Positions 1-6,026 of a stretch of 9,083 bases of DNA are shown piece by piece (the stretch's first letter is position 1; each line of letters begins with the position of its first letter). The position numbers and the translations under genes are program-made. The stretch spans positions 1-9,083 of the forward strand of contig CAMLHB010000080.1 in NCBI GenBank assembly GCA_946479725.1. Direction: 5' to 3'. Origin of the DNA: an uncultured Actinomycetes bacterium (GTDB lineage: Bacteria; Actinomycetota; Thermoleophilia; Solirubrobacterales; 70-9). The notes below the pieces were generated by a model. It worked only from the letters and a program-made list of their open reading frames with translations. It searched no databases and was not told the DNA's origin.

Positions 1-562
1 CGAGCGGCCGCTCGACGCCGCCCCCGACCCGAAGGGGATTGAGTTCTGGCAGCGGCTGGCGGCGATCGGGACGCCGACGATTGCCGCCGTCTCCGGCTAC
101 GCCTTCGGCGGCGGCTGCGAGCTGGCGCTGGCCTGCGACATGATCGTCTGCGAGGAGGGCACCCGCTTCGGCCAGCCCGAGATCACCCTCGGGATCATTC
201 CCGGGGGCGGCGGCACTCAACGGCTGGCGCGGGCGATCGGCAAGCAGCGGGCGATGGAGTATGTCCTCACCGGCCGCCGCTGGGACGCGAAGACGGCCGA
301 GCGCTGGGGCCTCGTCAACAGGGTGGTCGGCGAGGGGGCCTGGCTGACCGAGGCGGTCGAGGTGGCGCGGCTGGTCGCCGAGCGGCCGCCCTTGGCGGTG
401 CGGCTGGCGAAACGCGCGGTCCTGGCCGCGCAGGAAACGAACCTGGCCGAGGGCCTGCGCGAGGAGCGGGCGCTCTTCGAGGAGGCGATGGCCAGCGAGG
501 ACCGGGTCGAGGGGATGACCGCCTTCCTCGAGAAACGCGAGCCCCGCTTCCAGGGCCGGTGA
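1..562 (+). CDS. Enoyl-CoA hydratase (crotonase family), 5'-truncated by window edge
   Basis: Hydrates trans-2-enoyl-CoA to 3-hydroxyacyl-CoA, the second step of beta-oxidation; cytoplasmic. The frame is open from base 2 and gives 186 residues, so roughly the first 70 of a usual ~256-260 residue crotonase are missing. The oxyanion-hole segment AFGGGCE and the FGQPE segment are both present. The two catalytic glutamates (Glu144 and Glu164 of rat mitochondrial hydratase) are codons 119-121 and 179-181, exactly 20 residues apart as in the rat enzyme. The IPGGGGTQRL loop, the TGRRWDA stretch and the C-terminal GMTAFLEKR motif are also typical of true hydratases. Its TGA overlaps the GTG start of the next gene (GTGA, 559-562), so the two are translationally coupled. 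The substrate (fatty acid, phenylacetate or other acyl-CoA) cannot be read from the sequence. Confidence 0.95.
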   Translation, partial: ERPLDAAPDPKGIEFWQRLAAIGTPTIAAVSGYAFGGGCELALACDMIVCEEGTRFGQPEITLGIIPGGGGTQRLARAIGKQRAMEYVLTGRRWDAKTAERWGLVNRVVGEGAWLTEAVEVARLVAERPPLAVRLAKRAVLAAQETNLAEGLREERALFEEAMASEDRVEGMTAFLEKREPRFQGR

Positions 563-1749
563 GCGTCTCTCGGATCGGCGTCGTCGGCGCCGGGACGATG
601 GGCCGGGGAATCACCCAGATCGCCGCGCTCGGGGGCTACGAGACGGTCCTCTACGACGTCGACCGCGAGGTCTTGGAAAACGTCGGCATGGGAATCGGCG
701 AGGACCTTGCCAAGGGGGTCGAGCGAGGGCGCTGGAGCGAGCCTGACGCCGAAGCCGCTCTGGACCGCCTCGATTTCGCGCCCAATCTCGAAGGACTGCG
801 CGGCTGCGATCTCGTGGTCGAGGCGGCGCCGGAGAAGCTGGATCTGAAGCGCCGGGTTCTCACCAGCCTGGCACAAGAGCTGGGTCCCGACCCGGTTTTC
901 GCCAGCAACACCTCTTCGCTGCGCGTCACCGAGATCGCCGCAGGCGTGCCGCAGCCCGAGCGCGTCGTCGGCATGCACTTCTTCAATCCGCCGGCGCTGA
1001 TGAGGCTGGTCGAGGTGGTCGCCGCCGAGCGCTCCTCCGAGTCGGCCCTGTCGGCCACCACCGAGGTCGCCCAACGGATGGGCCGGACCCCGATCCGCGC
1101 CAAGGACAGCCCTGGCTTCGTCGCCAACCGCCTCGCCCGCCCCTTCACGCTGGAGTCGCTGCGGATCCTCGGCGACGGCGTCGCCGACGCGGCGACGATC
1201 GACCGCATCGTCCGCGTCGGCGGCGGCTTCCGGATGGGACCGTTCGAGCTGCTCGACCTGATCGGCCTCGACGTCAACCTCGAAATCGCCCGCTCCTTCT
1301 TCGCCCAGGGTGGCGAACCCGAGCGCTGGCGCCCGAACCCGATCCAAGAGAAGCTGGTCGCCGAAGGCCGCCTCGGCCGCAAGAGCGGACGCGGCTACCA
1401 CGACTACGGCGAGGGCGCCGTACGCGAACCCGACCCGAAGCTGGACATCCAAGCCCCCACCCTCGACCCAACCCAGCTGGCCAAGATCGACCCAGCCGCC
1501 GAAGAGGTCCTAACCCGCCTCTTCGCCCAGATCGCCAACGAGGCCGCCTTCGCCCTCGAAGAGCAGATCGCCTCTCCGGCCGACATGGACACGGCGATGA
1601 AGCTCGGCTTCAACTGGCCCCTAGGCCCGACCGCGATCGCAAACCTGATCGGCCCCACCCGCGCCGCCAACCTGCTCGAGGAGCTGAAAGCGGAGAAGGG
1701 CGCGGCCTACGAGGCAGCGCCGCGACTTGCAGTCGAAGCAGGCAGGTAG
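559..1749 (+). CDS. 3-hydroxyacyl-CoA dehydrogenase with duplicated C-terminal domain
   Basis: Oxidises 3-hydroxyacyl-CoA to 3-ketoacyl-CoA with NAD, the step after the upstream hydratase. It has 396 residues. The Rossmann motif GAGTMG is at 10-15, with Asp33 at the end of the second strand favouring NAD. Catalytic residues Ser119, His140, Glu152 and Asn190 have exactly the spacing of human Ser137/His158/Glu170/Asn208. The first C-terminal 3HCDH domain covers about 184-282 (DSPGFVANRL to SGRGYHDY). A second 3HCDH-like domain covers about 310-390 (EAAFALEEQIAS, FNWPLGP). The length is therefore well above the usual ~285 residues of single-domain FadB2/PaaH enzymes. The GTG start at 559 is set by the GTGA overlap; AGGG at 552-555 is a weak, close ribosome site. 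The gene ends one base before the opposing vapC ends. Confidence 0.95.
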   Translation: MSVSRIGVVGAGTMGRGITQIAALGGYETVLYDVDREVLENVGMGIGEDLAKGVERGRWSEPDAEAALDRLDFAPNLEGLRGCDLVVEAAPEKLDLKRRVLTSLAQELGPDPVFASNTSSLRVTEIAAGVPQPERVVGMHFFNPPALMRLVEVVAAERSSESALSATTEVAQRMGRTPIRAKDSPGFVANRLARPFTLESLRILGDGVADAATIDRIVRVGGGFRMGPFELLDLIGLDVNLEIARSFFAQGGEPERWRPNPIQEKLVAEGRLGRKSGRGYHDYGEGAVREPDPKLDIQAPTLDPTQLAKIDPAAEEVLTRLFAQIANEAAFALEEQIASPADMDTAMKLGFNWPLGPTAIANLIGPTRAANLLEELKAEKGAAYEAAPRLAVEAGR

Positions 1750-1754
1750 CTACT
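1747..1754. repeat. 8-bp direct repeat TAGCTACT, left copy flanking vapBC
   Basis: TAGCTACT occurs here and again at 2474-2481, one copy at each end of the vapBC module. This copy contains the stop codon of the dehydrogenase and, on the other strand, the stop of vapC. The match stops after 8 bases on both sides. It could be a footprint of module insertion or chance; it is short. Confidence 0.5.
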
Positions 1755-2196
1755 TCTCGCCGGTGCCCGCAAGAGCGCTGACCAGTTCACTCGGTCTCCG
1801 GCCGAGCTTGGCATCCAGAAGTGCTCCATCCAAGGTCACGAGCTCGGCAGAGCGCCCCTGCGCAACCGCCGCATAGGCGGCGTCGTACAGAGTCAGTTCA
1901 TGGCGTTCGGCTAAATGGGCCGCCGCCTTCATCTCCCCCCGGCTCGGGCGAACCGCGGGACAGATCTCGGCCAGCGCCTCGATCACCGTCACAGCCTGCT
2001 CGGCACTGGCGCCCATCCTCCCGCGCATCAGGGCGTTCCCGACCTCGTACGCCGTCAGGTCGAGCACTGAGAGGGCAACAGTTCGTTCCTTCTGGGCCTC
2101 GAGAAGTGCACGCGCGGCCGCGACTTCCTCCTCGCCCTCGGAGTGAAACCACTTCAACACGATGCTTGCGTCGCTAACGACGTTGATCGCGGGCAT
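1750..2196 (-). CDS. vapC: VapC-family toxin, PIN-domain ribonuclease
   Basis: A PIN-domain protein of 148 residues, the usual VapC size, predicted to be a Mg-dependent endoribonuclease held inactive by the antitoxin encoded just upstream. The four conserved acidic metal ligands are visible: Asp9 (VVSDAS), Glu50 (TAYEVGNAL), Asp104 (LTLYDAAYAA) and Asp122 (VTLDGALL). The ATG at 2196 is supported by GAGGAG four bases upstream on the minus strand (complement of 2201-2206) and by a 23-base overlap with the vapB end, the common coupled arrangement. The RNA target (tRNA, rRNA or mRNA) cannot be inferred. The gene ends at 1750, directly abutting the convergent dehydrogenase gene with no spacer and no visible terminator. 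By eye its G+C is lower than that of the flanking metabolic genes, fitting a mobile toxin-antitoxin cassette. Confidence 0.9.
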   Translation of the reverse strand: MPAINVVSDASIVLKWFHSEGEEEVAAARALLEAQKERTVALSVLDLTAYEVGNALMRGRMGASAEQAVTVIEALAEICPAVRPSRGEMKAAAHLAERHELTLYDAAYAAVAQGRSAELVTLDGALLDAKLGRRPSELVSALAGTGEK

Positions 2197-2437
2197 CCCG
2201 CTCCTCTCGCTCGGAGCGGATCACCTCGGCCGACTCGAAGCAGCCCAGCTCGGTCAACGCAGCCCGCCCTCGCAATAACGCCGCGTCGACCGTCAAGGGA
2301 TCCGGCCAGCCGAGTCGTCGCCGCACCGCCTCTTGAAGAAACTCGCTGCGGGTTTGACCGAGACTCCTGGTCTCCCGGTCGATTCGCTCCAGCAGGTCGA
2401 CGGGCATCGTCACGAGGACCTTGGTCGCTTTCTCCAT
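2174..2437 (-). CDS. vapB: VapB-family antitoxin, ribbon-helix-helix DNA-binding protein
   Basis: An 87-residue antitoxin that should bind and neutralise the VapC encoded downstream and repress its own promoter. The N-terminus reads as a ribbon-helix-helix fold: a strand at about 5-12 (TKVLVTMP), helix one at 13-25 and helix two at 29-42 (TRSEFLQEAVRRRL). The charged tail from about 44 to 87 would be the toxin-binding part. It overlaps vapC by 23 bases, so the two are co-translated. The ATG at 2437 is preceded by TAGGAT, which can be read either as a -10 box giving a leaderless mRNA or as an AGGA ribosome site seven bases from the ATG. A perfect inverted repeat upstream (2456-2474) is the likely operator. 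The family could also be called CopG/Arc-like; the partner makes VapB the best name. Confidence 0.85.
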   Translation of the reverse strand: MEKATKVLVTMPVDLLERIDRETRSLGQTRSEFLQEAVRRRLGWPDPLTVDAALLRGRAALTELGCFESAEVIRSEREERDARDQRR

Positions 2438-2443
2438 GCCAAC

Positions 2444-2449
2444 ATCCTA
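2444..2449 (-). promoter_or_regulatory. Candidate -10 box of vapBC
   Basis: On the minus strand the bases read TAGGAT, with six bases between it and the A of the vapB ATG. That spacing would place the transcript start on the ATG itself, i.e. a leaderless mRNA, common in actinobacteria. No good -35 hexamer is seen; its expected position (2467-2472) lies inside the operator. The same bases contain AGGA and could instead be a Shine-Dalgarno site. Confidence 0.45.
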
Positions 2450-2455
2450 GCAAGG

Positions 2456-2474
2456 AGATATCCGGAGGATATCT
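2456..2474. promoter_or_regulatory. Inverted-repeat operator upstream of vapB
   Basis: AGATATCC-GGA-GGATATCT: perfect 8-base arms (2456-2463 and 2467-2474) around a 3-base spacer, centred 28 bases upstream of the vapB ATG. If the -10 at 2444-2449 is real, the repeat covers about -19 to -37, so a bound ribbon-helix-helix antitoxin would block the promoter. It also overlaps the last bases of the upstream UBP gene's stop codon. This is the classic placement for VapB autoregulation. Confidence 0.7.
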
Positions 2475-2751
2475 AGCTACTGCTGAGCCGCATCATCAGC
2501 TCGTCCACGTAGCACCAGCTCCAGTCCTCGCCGGGCTCGGCCGAGCGGATGATCGGGTGGCCGGTGTCCTGGTGGTGGGCGGTGGCGTGCTTGCCGATCG
2601 AGTTGTCGCAGCAGCCGACGTGGCCGCAGGTCTGGCACATCCGCAGGTGGACCCACTGCATCCCCATCGCCAGGCACTCCTCGCAGCCCTTCACCTCGCC
2701 GGGCGGATCCAGGTAATTGACCGTATCCAGGTGGGAACAAGAAGAAGGCAC
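2473..2751 (-). CDS. Small UBP-type zinc-finger protein
   Basis: A 92-residue protein consisting almost entirely of a ZnF-UBP domain, the fold that in eukaryotes binds the free C-terminus of ubiquitin (USP5, HDAC6). Candidate Zn ligands in order: Cys5-x-His7, Cys23-x2-Cys26, Cys39-x2-Cys42, Cys47/Cys48, His55, His59/His60 and His65. The WCY segment (Trp79-Cys80-Tyr81) corresponds to the aromatic pair that holds the ubiquitin tail in eukaryotic members, but the arginine of the CGRY motif is not present. Start: the frame runs on upstream with no ATG; GTG at 2751 places Cys5-x-His7 at the N-terminus as expected. It follows trxB by 56 bases on the same strand. I recall bacterial UBP proteins often sitting beside thioredoxin-reductase-like genes, suggesting a thiol/redox role. 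Function unknown. Confidence 0.85.
   Translation of the reverse strand: MPSSCSHLDTVNYLDPPGEVKGCEECLAMGMQWVHLRMCQTCGHVGCCDNSIGKHATAHHQDTGHPIIRSAEPGEDWSWCYVDELMMRLSSS
2474..2481. repeat. 8-bp direct repeat TAGCTACT, right copy flanking vapBC
   Basis: Second copy of the octamer found at 1747-1754. It lies at the 3' end of the UBP gene (overlapping its stop codon) and immediately outside the vapBC operator. Together the copies bracket the whole toxin-antitoxin module including its operator. Confidence 0.5.
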
Positions 2752-2777
2752 GGGTCTTAGATATACCCGGTCAATTA
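2714..2777. repeat. 10-bp inverted repeat around the start of the UBP gene
   Basis: TAATTGACCG at 2714-2723 and its exact complement CGGTCAATTA at 2768-2777, 44 bases apart, straddle the GTG start of the UBP gene. A third copy of the AATTGAC core is at 2802-2808, reaching the trxB stop codon. Such AT-rich repeats stand out in this G+C-rich DNA. A regulator-binding site is possible; arms this far apart are less likely to act as an RNA hairpin. Confidence 0.55.
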
Positions 2778-2807
2778 GGCAGAAAAAGTTTCCAATCCAA
2801 GAATTGA
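2752..2807 (-). promoter_or_regulatory. AT-rich spacer between trxB and UBP gene, possible promoter
   Basis: This 56-base gap is strikingly AT-rich compared with everything around it. On the minus strand it contains TATATC (-10-like, nine bases before the GTG start) and a TTGGAT further upstream, but the two are not at good spacing, so promoter assignment is weak. There is no G+C-rich stem followed by T-run that would mark a terminator of trxB. It also carries two of the three AATTGAC repeat cores. Confidence 0.35.
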
Positions 2808-3821
2808 CTAAGGGCCGGTGGCGATCTCGGCCGGCTCGCCGCCGGGCATCCAGTGCGCCTCGACCGGGACGTCGGAGTCGCGCAGGTAGCGCTCGGCGTC
2901 GAGCGCCCCCATGCAGCCGGTTCCGGCCGCGGTCACGGCCTGGCGGTAGGTGTGGTCGACGACGTCGCCGACCGCGAAGACGCCGCCGAGGTTGGTCCGG
3001 GTCGAGCCCGCCTCGGTGACGATGTAGCCGTCCTCGTCGGTGCCGACCTGGCCCTGGACGATCTCTGATTTCGGGACGTGGCCGATCGCCACGAAGGCGC
3101 CGTCGGTCTCGATCTCCTCCTCGGCGCCGGTCTCGACGTTGCGGAAACGGACCTTGGCCAGTTTGCCGCTCTCGCCGGCGACGAACTCCAGCGGCTCGAG
3201 CGGGTTGCGGAACTCGATGTTGTCCTTTTCGCGCGCACGGTCGAGCATGATCTTCGAAGCGCGGAACTGGTCGCGGCGGGTGACGACCCGCAGCTCCGAG
3301 GCGAACTTGGAGATGAAGATCGAGTCCTCCATCGCCGAGTCGCCGCCGCCGATCACGATCACCTTCTGGTCTTTGAAGAAGGCCCCGTCGCAGACGCCGC
3401 AGGTGGAGACGCCGCGGCCGCCGAGCTCCATCTCGCCGGGGACGCCGAGCCGTTTCGGCTCCGCCCCCATCGCCAGGATCACCGTCTTCGCCCGGTGCTC
3501 CTCGTCGCCGAGGAAGACCTTCTGCACACCGCCGTCGGAGAGCTCGACCCGGTCGACGTCGTCGGTGACGAAACGGGTCCCGAAGCGCTCGGCCTGAGCG
3601 CGGAACTGGGCCATCATCTCCGGGCCCATGATCCCCTCGGGGTAGCCGGGGTAGTTCTCGACCTCGGTCGTGTTCTGCAGCTGGCCGCCCCATTGGAAGC
3701 CCTCGAAGACGAGTGGCTCGAGGTTGGCGCGGGCGGTGTAGAGGGCTGCGGTGTAGCCGGCTGGCCCGCCGCCGACGATGATCACGTTCTCGATTTTTCT
3801 CTGCTCGCTCTGCTCTGCCAT
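2808..3821 (-). CDS. trxB: Thioredoxin-disulfide reductase
   Basis: A cytoplasmic FAD enzyme that passes electrons from NADPH to thioredoxin. Its 337 residues are slightly longer than the common ~310-320 because of short tails at both ends. Visible features: FAD-binding GGGPAG at 17-22 followed by YTAALYTARA; the redox-active pair Cys141-Gly-Val-Cys144 in STCGVCDG; NADPH-binding GGGDSA at 158-163; RRDQFRAS from 182; and the C-terminal FAD motif GVFAVGDVVDH with YRQAVTAAG. The active site reads CGVC rather than the usual CATC, and the residue before RRD is Thr where His is common. RRD itself fits NADPH use. The ATG at 3821 has AGGCGG seven bases upstream. It lies 24 bases after the UPF0104 gene and 56 bases before the UBP gene, all on one strand. 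No thioredoxin gene is in the window. Confidence 0.95.
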   Translation of the reverse strand: MAEQSEQRKIENVIIVGGGPAGYTAALYTARANLEPLVFEGFQWGGQLQNTTEVENYPGYPEGIMGPEMMAQFRAQAERFGTRFVTDDVDRVELSDGGVQKVFLGDEEHRAKTVILAMGAEPKRLGVPGEMELGGRGVSTCGVCDGAFFKDQKVIVIGGGDSAMEDSIFISKFASELRVVTRRDQFRASKIMLDRAREKDNIEFRNPLEPLEFVAGESGKLAKVRFRNVETGAEEEIETDGAFVAIGHVPKSEIVQGQVGTDEDGYIVTEAGSTRTNLGGVFAVGDVVDHTYRQAVTAAGTGCMGALDAERYLRDSDVPVEAHWMPGGEPAEIATGP

Positions 3822-3845
3822 ATCTGCCGCCTGGAGTCTATTACT

Positions 3846-5006
3846 TTACTTTTTATAGTAGCTCTCGTCGCTGTCGAAGGCAATCGCCGCCGCCACCTCG
3901 ACCGGCGAGCGCGGGCCGCCCGCACGGTCGATCGGCAGCCCCTCCTCTTCCCAGCGATGGACGGTGTGACGGAGCTGGAAGAAGGCGAAGATCCCCGGCG
4001 GGATCGGCATCCAGAAGGAGACGAGGCGGAAGATCAGGATCGCCGGGAAGACGGTCTCCTCGGGGATCCCGAAGAGGACGAAGGCGCCGATCATGCCGGC
4101 GTCGACCGCCCCCACCCCCGCCGGGGCCAGCGGGAAGAGGTTGGCAACCATGCCGAGGAAGAAACCCTGGACGACGACCGCGAGCGGGACGTGGACCCCG
4201 AAGGCGTGGAAGGACGCCCAGAGGACGCCGATGCTGGCCGCCCAGAACCCGGCGGCGCCGATCACCGCGAGGCCGCCCCGGCGCGGATGGGCGAAGAGGC
4301 CGAGGGCGAAGCGGAAGCCTTCGGCCAGGGTCGCCGCCGCTTTGCCGACGCTCTCGAGCAGATGCCGCGAGCGCTCCCCAAGGGCGTGACGGCCGAGGCG
4401 ACGCTCGGAATCCGAGGGGACCAGCGTGATCAGGATCCCGATGATCAGCAGCAGGCCGGCGACCGCGGCGGGGACGATCGTCAGCTCGACCGAGCCCTTG
4501 CCGTTCATCACCCCGGTGCGGAGGAGGATCCCGAAGACGATCAGGGCGAGCGGGTAGAAGACGTAGTGCAGGGAGACGAAGGCGACCATCCGCCGGCCGA
4601 CGTCCCGCCGCCGCATCCCCGCCTTGCGCAGCGCCCAGTAGGTGAGGGCGATGCCGCCGGCGCCCCCGGCCGAGAAGAGCAGGGTCGCCGCCACCCCCGA
4701 CATGTTGATCTCGTAGGTCTCGGGCCAGGTGAGGCGCAGGACGTCCCCCCCGACAACCGCCTTGAAGAGGGCAATGTAGGTCGCGTAGGCGACGACGTTG
4801 AACCCGATCGCGATCGCGATCCAAAGCGGATCGGCGTCGTCGAGCTTGCCGAGGGCGTCGCCGAGGCCGATCAGCTTCGGGAAGAGGAAGTAGATCGCCC
4901 CGAGCAGCAGGAAGACGACGACGATGGTCTGGATCAGCCGCCGGGTCGTGAATATCGGCATTTCGGAGAAGCGGTTGTTGCCGTTCTCCGAGTCTTCCGG
5001 TGACAC
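3846..5006 (-). CDS. UPF0104 / LPG_synthase_TM family integral membrane protein
   Basis: A 386-residue membrane protein resembling the transmembrane (flippase-like) half of MprF and the YbhN group. About eight hydrophobic segments are visible (near 24-43, 60-82, 103-125, 141-163, 174-195, 247-268, 276-318 and 320-343). Family-like signatures: AGGAGGIALTYWALRKAG (114-130), LAPAGVGAVDAGMI (293-306, equivalent to the family's PGGxGxxE segment but with Ala-Gly and Asp replacing Gly-Gly and Glu), and RLVSFWMPIPPG (327-338). There is no aminoacyl-transferase domain, so it is not a complete MprF. Proposed role, by family only: lipid translocation or envelope maintenance. The GTG at 5006 sits nine bases after the PAP2 gene; an internal ATG at 4961 (Met16) is an alternative start. 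It probably shares an mRNA with the PAP2 gene and trxB. Confidence 0.85.
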   Translation of the reverse strand: MSPEDSENGNNRFSEMPIFTTRRLIQTIVVVFLLLGAIYFLFPKLIGLGDALGKLDDADPLWIAIAIGFNVVAYATYIALFKAVVGGDVLRLTWPETYEINMSGVAATLLFSAGGAGGIALTYWALRKAGMRRRDVGRRMVAFVSLHYVFYPLALIVFGILLRTGVMNGKGSVELTIVPAAVAGLLLIIGILITLVPSDSERRLGRHALGERSRHLLESVGKAAATLAEGFRFALGLFAHPRRGGLAVIGAAGFWAASIGVLWASFHAFGVHVPLAVVVQGFFLGMVANLFPLAPAGVGAVDAGMIGAFVLFGIPEETVFPAILIFRLVSFWMPIPPGIFAFFQLRHTVHRWEEEGLPIDRAGGPRSPVEVAAAIAFDSDESYYKK

Positions 5007-5015
5007 GCCTGGAAA

Positions 5016-5960
5016 TTACCCGCTCGCGATCCTCTCCAGACGCTGGAGGGTGCCGTTTACCCCGCGTATGAGGGGTTCTGCAAGCGGCTCGCCCTTGCGC
5101 ACAGCTGCCACCAGGGCGGCGCCGGCGAGGAGGTCGGTGACGTAGTGCTCGCCGAGGTAGACGAGGGCGAAGCCAAGCGTTCCGGCGTATCCCCAGCCGA
5201 GCGCGCCCTCGACCCTGCCGGCTTCGGCCAGCGAGAGCGCCGCCTGCAGCGAGGTGGCGAAATGCAGCGAGGGCATCGCCGCCCAGGGGTTGCCGCCGAG
5301 GGCGTCGTACATCCGCTCCCAGGCCCGACCCCAGGTCGGTTCGCCGACCTCGACCATGATCCGCCGCACCTCTTCCCCGGTCAGGCCCTGCTCGGAGGAC
5401 CACCAGGGCGGCGCCGTCGGCACCGCGAAGTAGAGGGCGCAGCCGAGGTCGAAGACGGCAGCCATCTGGCGGGCGGAGCGCGGGAAGCGCTCGTTGTGGC
5501 GGGCGAGGATGAGAGCGAGGGAGAGGTAGGGCTCGATGAACCAGAGCCAGTGGGTCCAGGTGAGGATTTTGTTGACGACCCCGACGCCCGGAAGCCGCGA
5601 GAAAGCCCGCTGCAGGCGAGCGTTGGGGAGGCGCCCGGCGCCGATCAGCTTGTCGGTGCGGATCGGATAGCGGGTGCGAAGGCGGGCGCGGAGGCGATCG
5701 GGGTTGTCATAGGGCAGCTCGTGGGCGACGGTGAAGGCCCACATCTGCAGGGCGAAGAGGGCAACGTCGCGGCGTTTCGAACGCGGCTGCAGGACCGCCA
5801 GGGCCAGCGGCGCGGCGGCGACGCCGGCGACCGTGATCGGGGCCGGGATTCGCAGCCGGCGGCGCAAAAGCGGGATGGCGACCGCGGCGCCGATCGTCGC
5901 GACCCCGCCGACCCGCACCGCGAGGCGAAGCGCATTCGATGGCCGGGAGCGCCTCCTCAT
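5016..5960 (-). CDS. PAP2-superfamily membrane phosphatase/phosphotransferase (PAP2_3 / Aur1-like)
   Basis: A 314-residue membrane protein of the phosphatidic-acid-phosphatase superfamily, closest in style to the inositol-phosphotransferase-like PAP2_3 group. Motifs: a C1-like segment DKLIGAGRLPN (103-113); APTAPPWW-type sequence at 180-187, seen in this group; C2 core Pro230-Ser231-Leu232-His233; and C3 GEHYVTD with His272 and Asp276, the catalytic His/Asp pair. Several membrane segments are visible (about 15-30, 41-57, 134-152, 168-182, 232-246, 257-270 and 274-287). It likely removes or transfers a phosphate-linked head group on a lipid or polyprenyl phosphate; the substrate is unknown. 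The frame is open far upstream into the divergent gene, but the ATG at 5960 follows a good -10 box and no earlier start is needed. It is first in the minus-strand cluster, nine bases before the UPF0104 gene. Confidence 0.85.
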   Translation of the reverse strand: MRRRSRPSNALRLAVRVGGVATIGAAVAIPLLRRRLRIPAPITVAGVAAAPLALAVLQPRSKRRDVALFALQMWAFTVAHELPYDNPDRLRARLRTRYPIRTDKLIGAGRLPNARLQRAFSRLPGVGVVNKILTWTHWLWFIEPYLSLALILARHNERFPRSARQMAAVFDLGCALYFAVPTAPPWWSSEQGLTGEEVRRIMVEVGEPTWGRAWERMYDALGGNPWAAMPSLHFATSLQAALSLAEAGRVEGALGWGYAGTLGFALVYLGEHYVTDLLAGAALVAAVRKGEPLAEPLIRGVNGTLQRLERIASG

Positions 5961-5970
5961 CAGCTGGGCG

Positions 5971-5976
5971 AGTATA
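5971..5976 (-). promoter_or_regulatory. Candidate -10 box of the PAP2 cluster
   Basis: The minus strand reads TATACT, five of six bases of the consensus. It ends ten bases before the ATG at 5960, giving a predicted leader of only four or five bases. That would be an essentially leaderless mRNA, consistent with no ribosome-binding site in front of the ATG. No clear -35. Confidence 0.5.
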
Positions 5977-6026
5977 GGTCGGTGGGCGGGAGGCGACCGG
6001 GAAGCCCCGGCGCCGCCCCGCGTGAA

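Noticed and set aside
217..1452. A 411-codon minus-strand frame opposite the hydratase and dehydrogenase
   Set aside because: Low-complexity composition and antisense to two genes with complete catalytic motifs.
2752..3693. Long minus-strand frame that would fuse a 300-residue N-terminal extension to the UBP protein
   Set aside because: The extension is the trxB sequence read in the wrong frame; the UBP domain begins just after the GTG at 2751, so no fusion exists.
3078..5003. A 641-codon open frame on the plus strand, antisense to trxB and the UPF0104 gene
   Set aside because: The product is a low-complexity Asp/Glu/Arg/Gly/His-rich chain with no domain, spans two well-supported opposite-strand genes and is the usual by-product of high third-position G+C.
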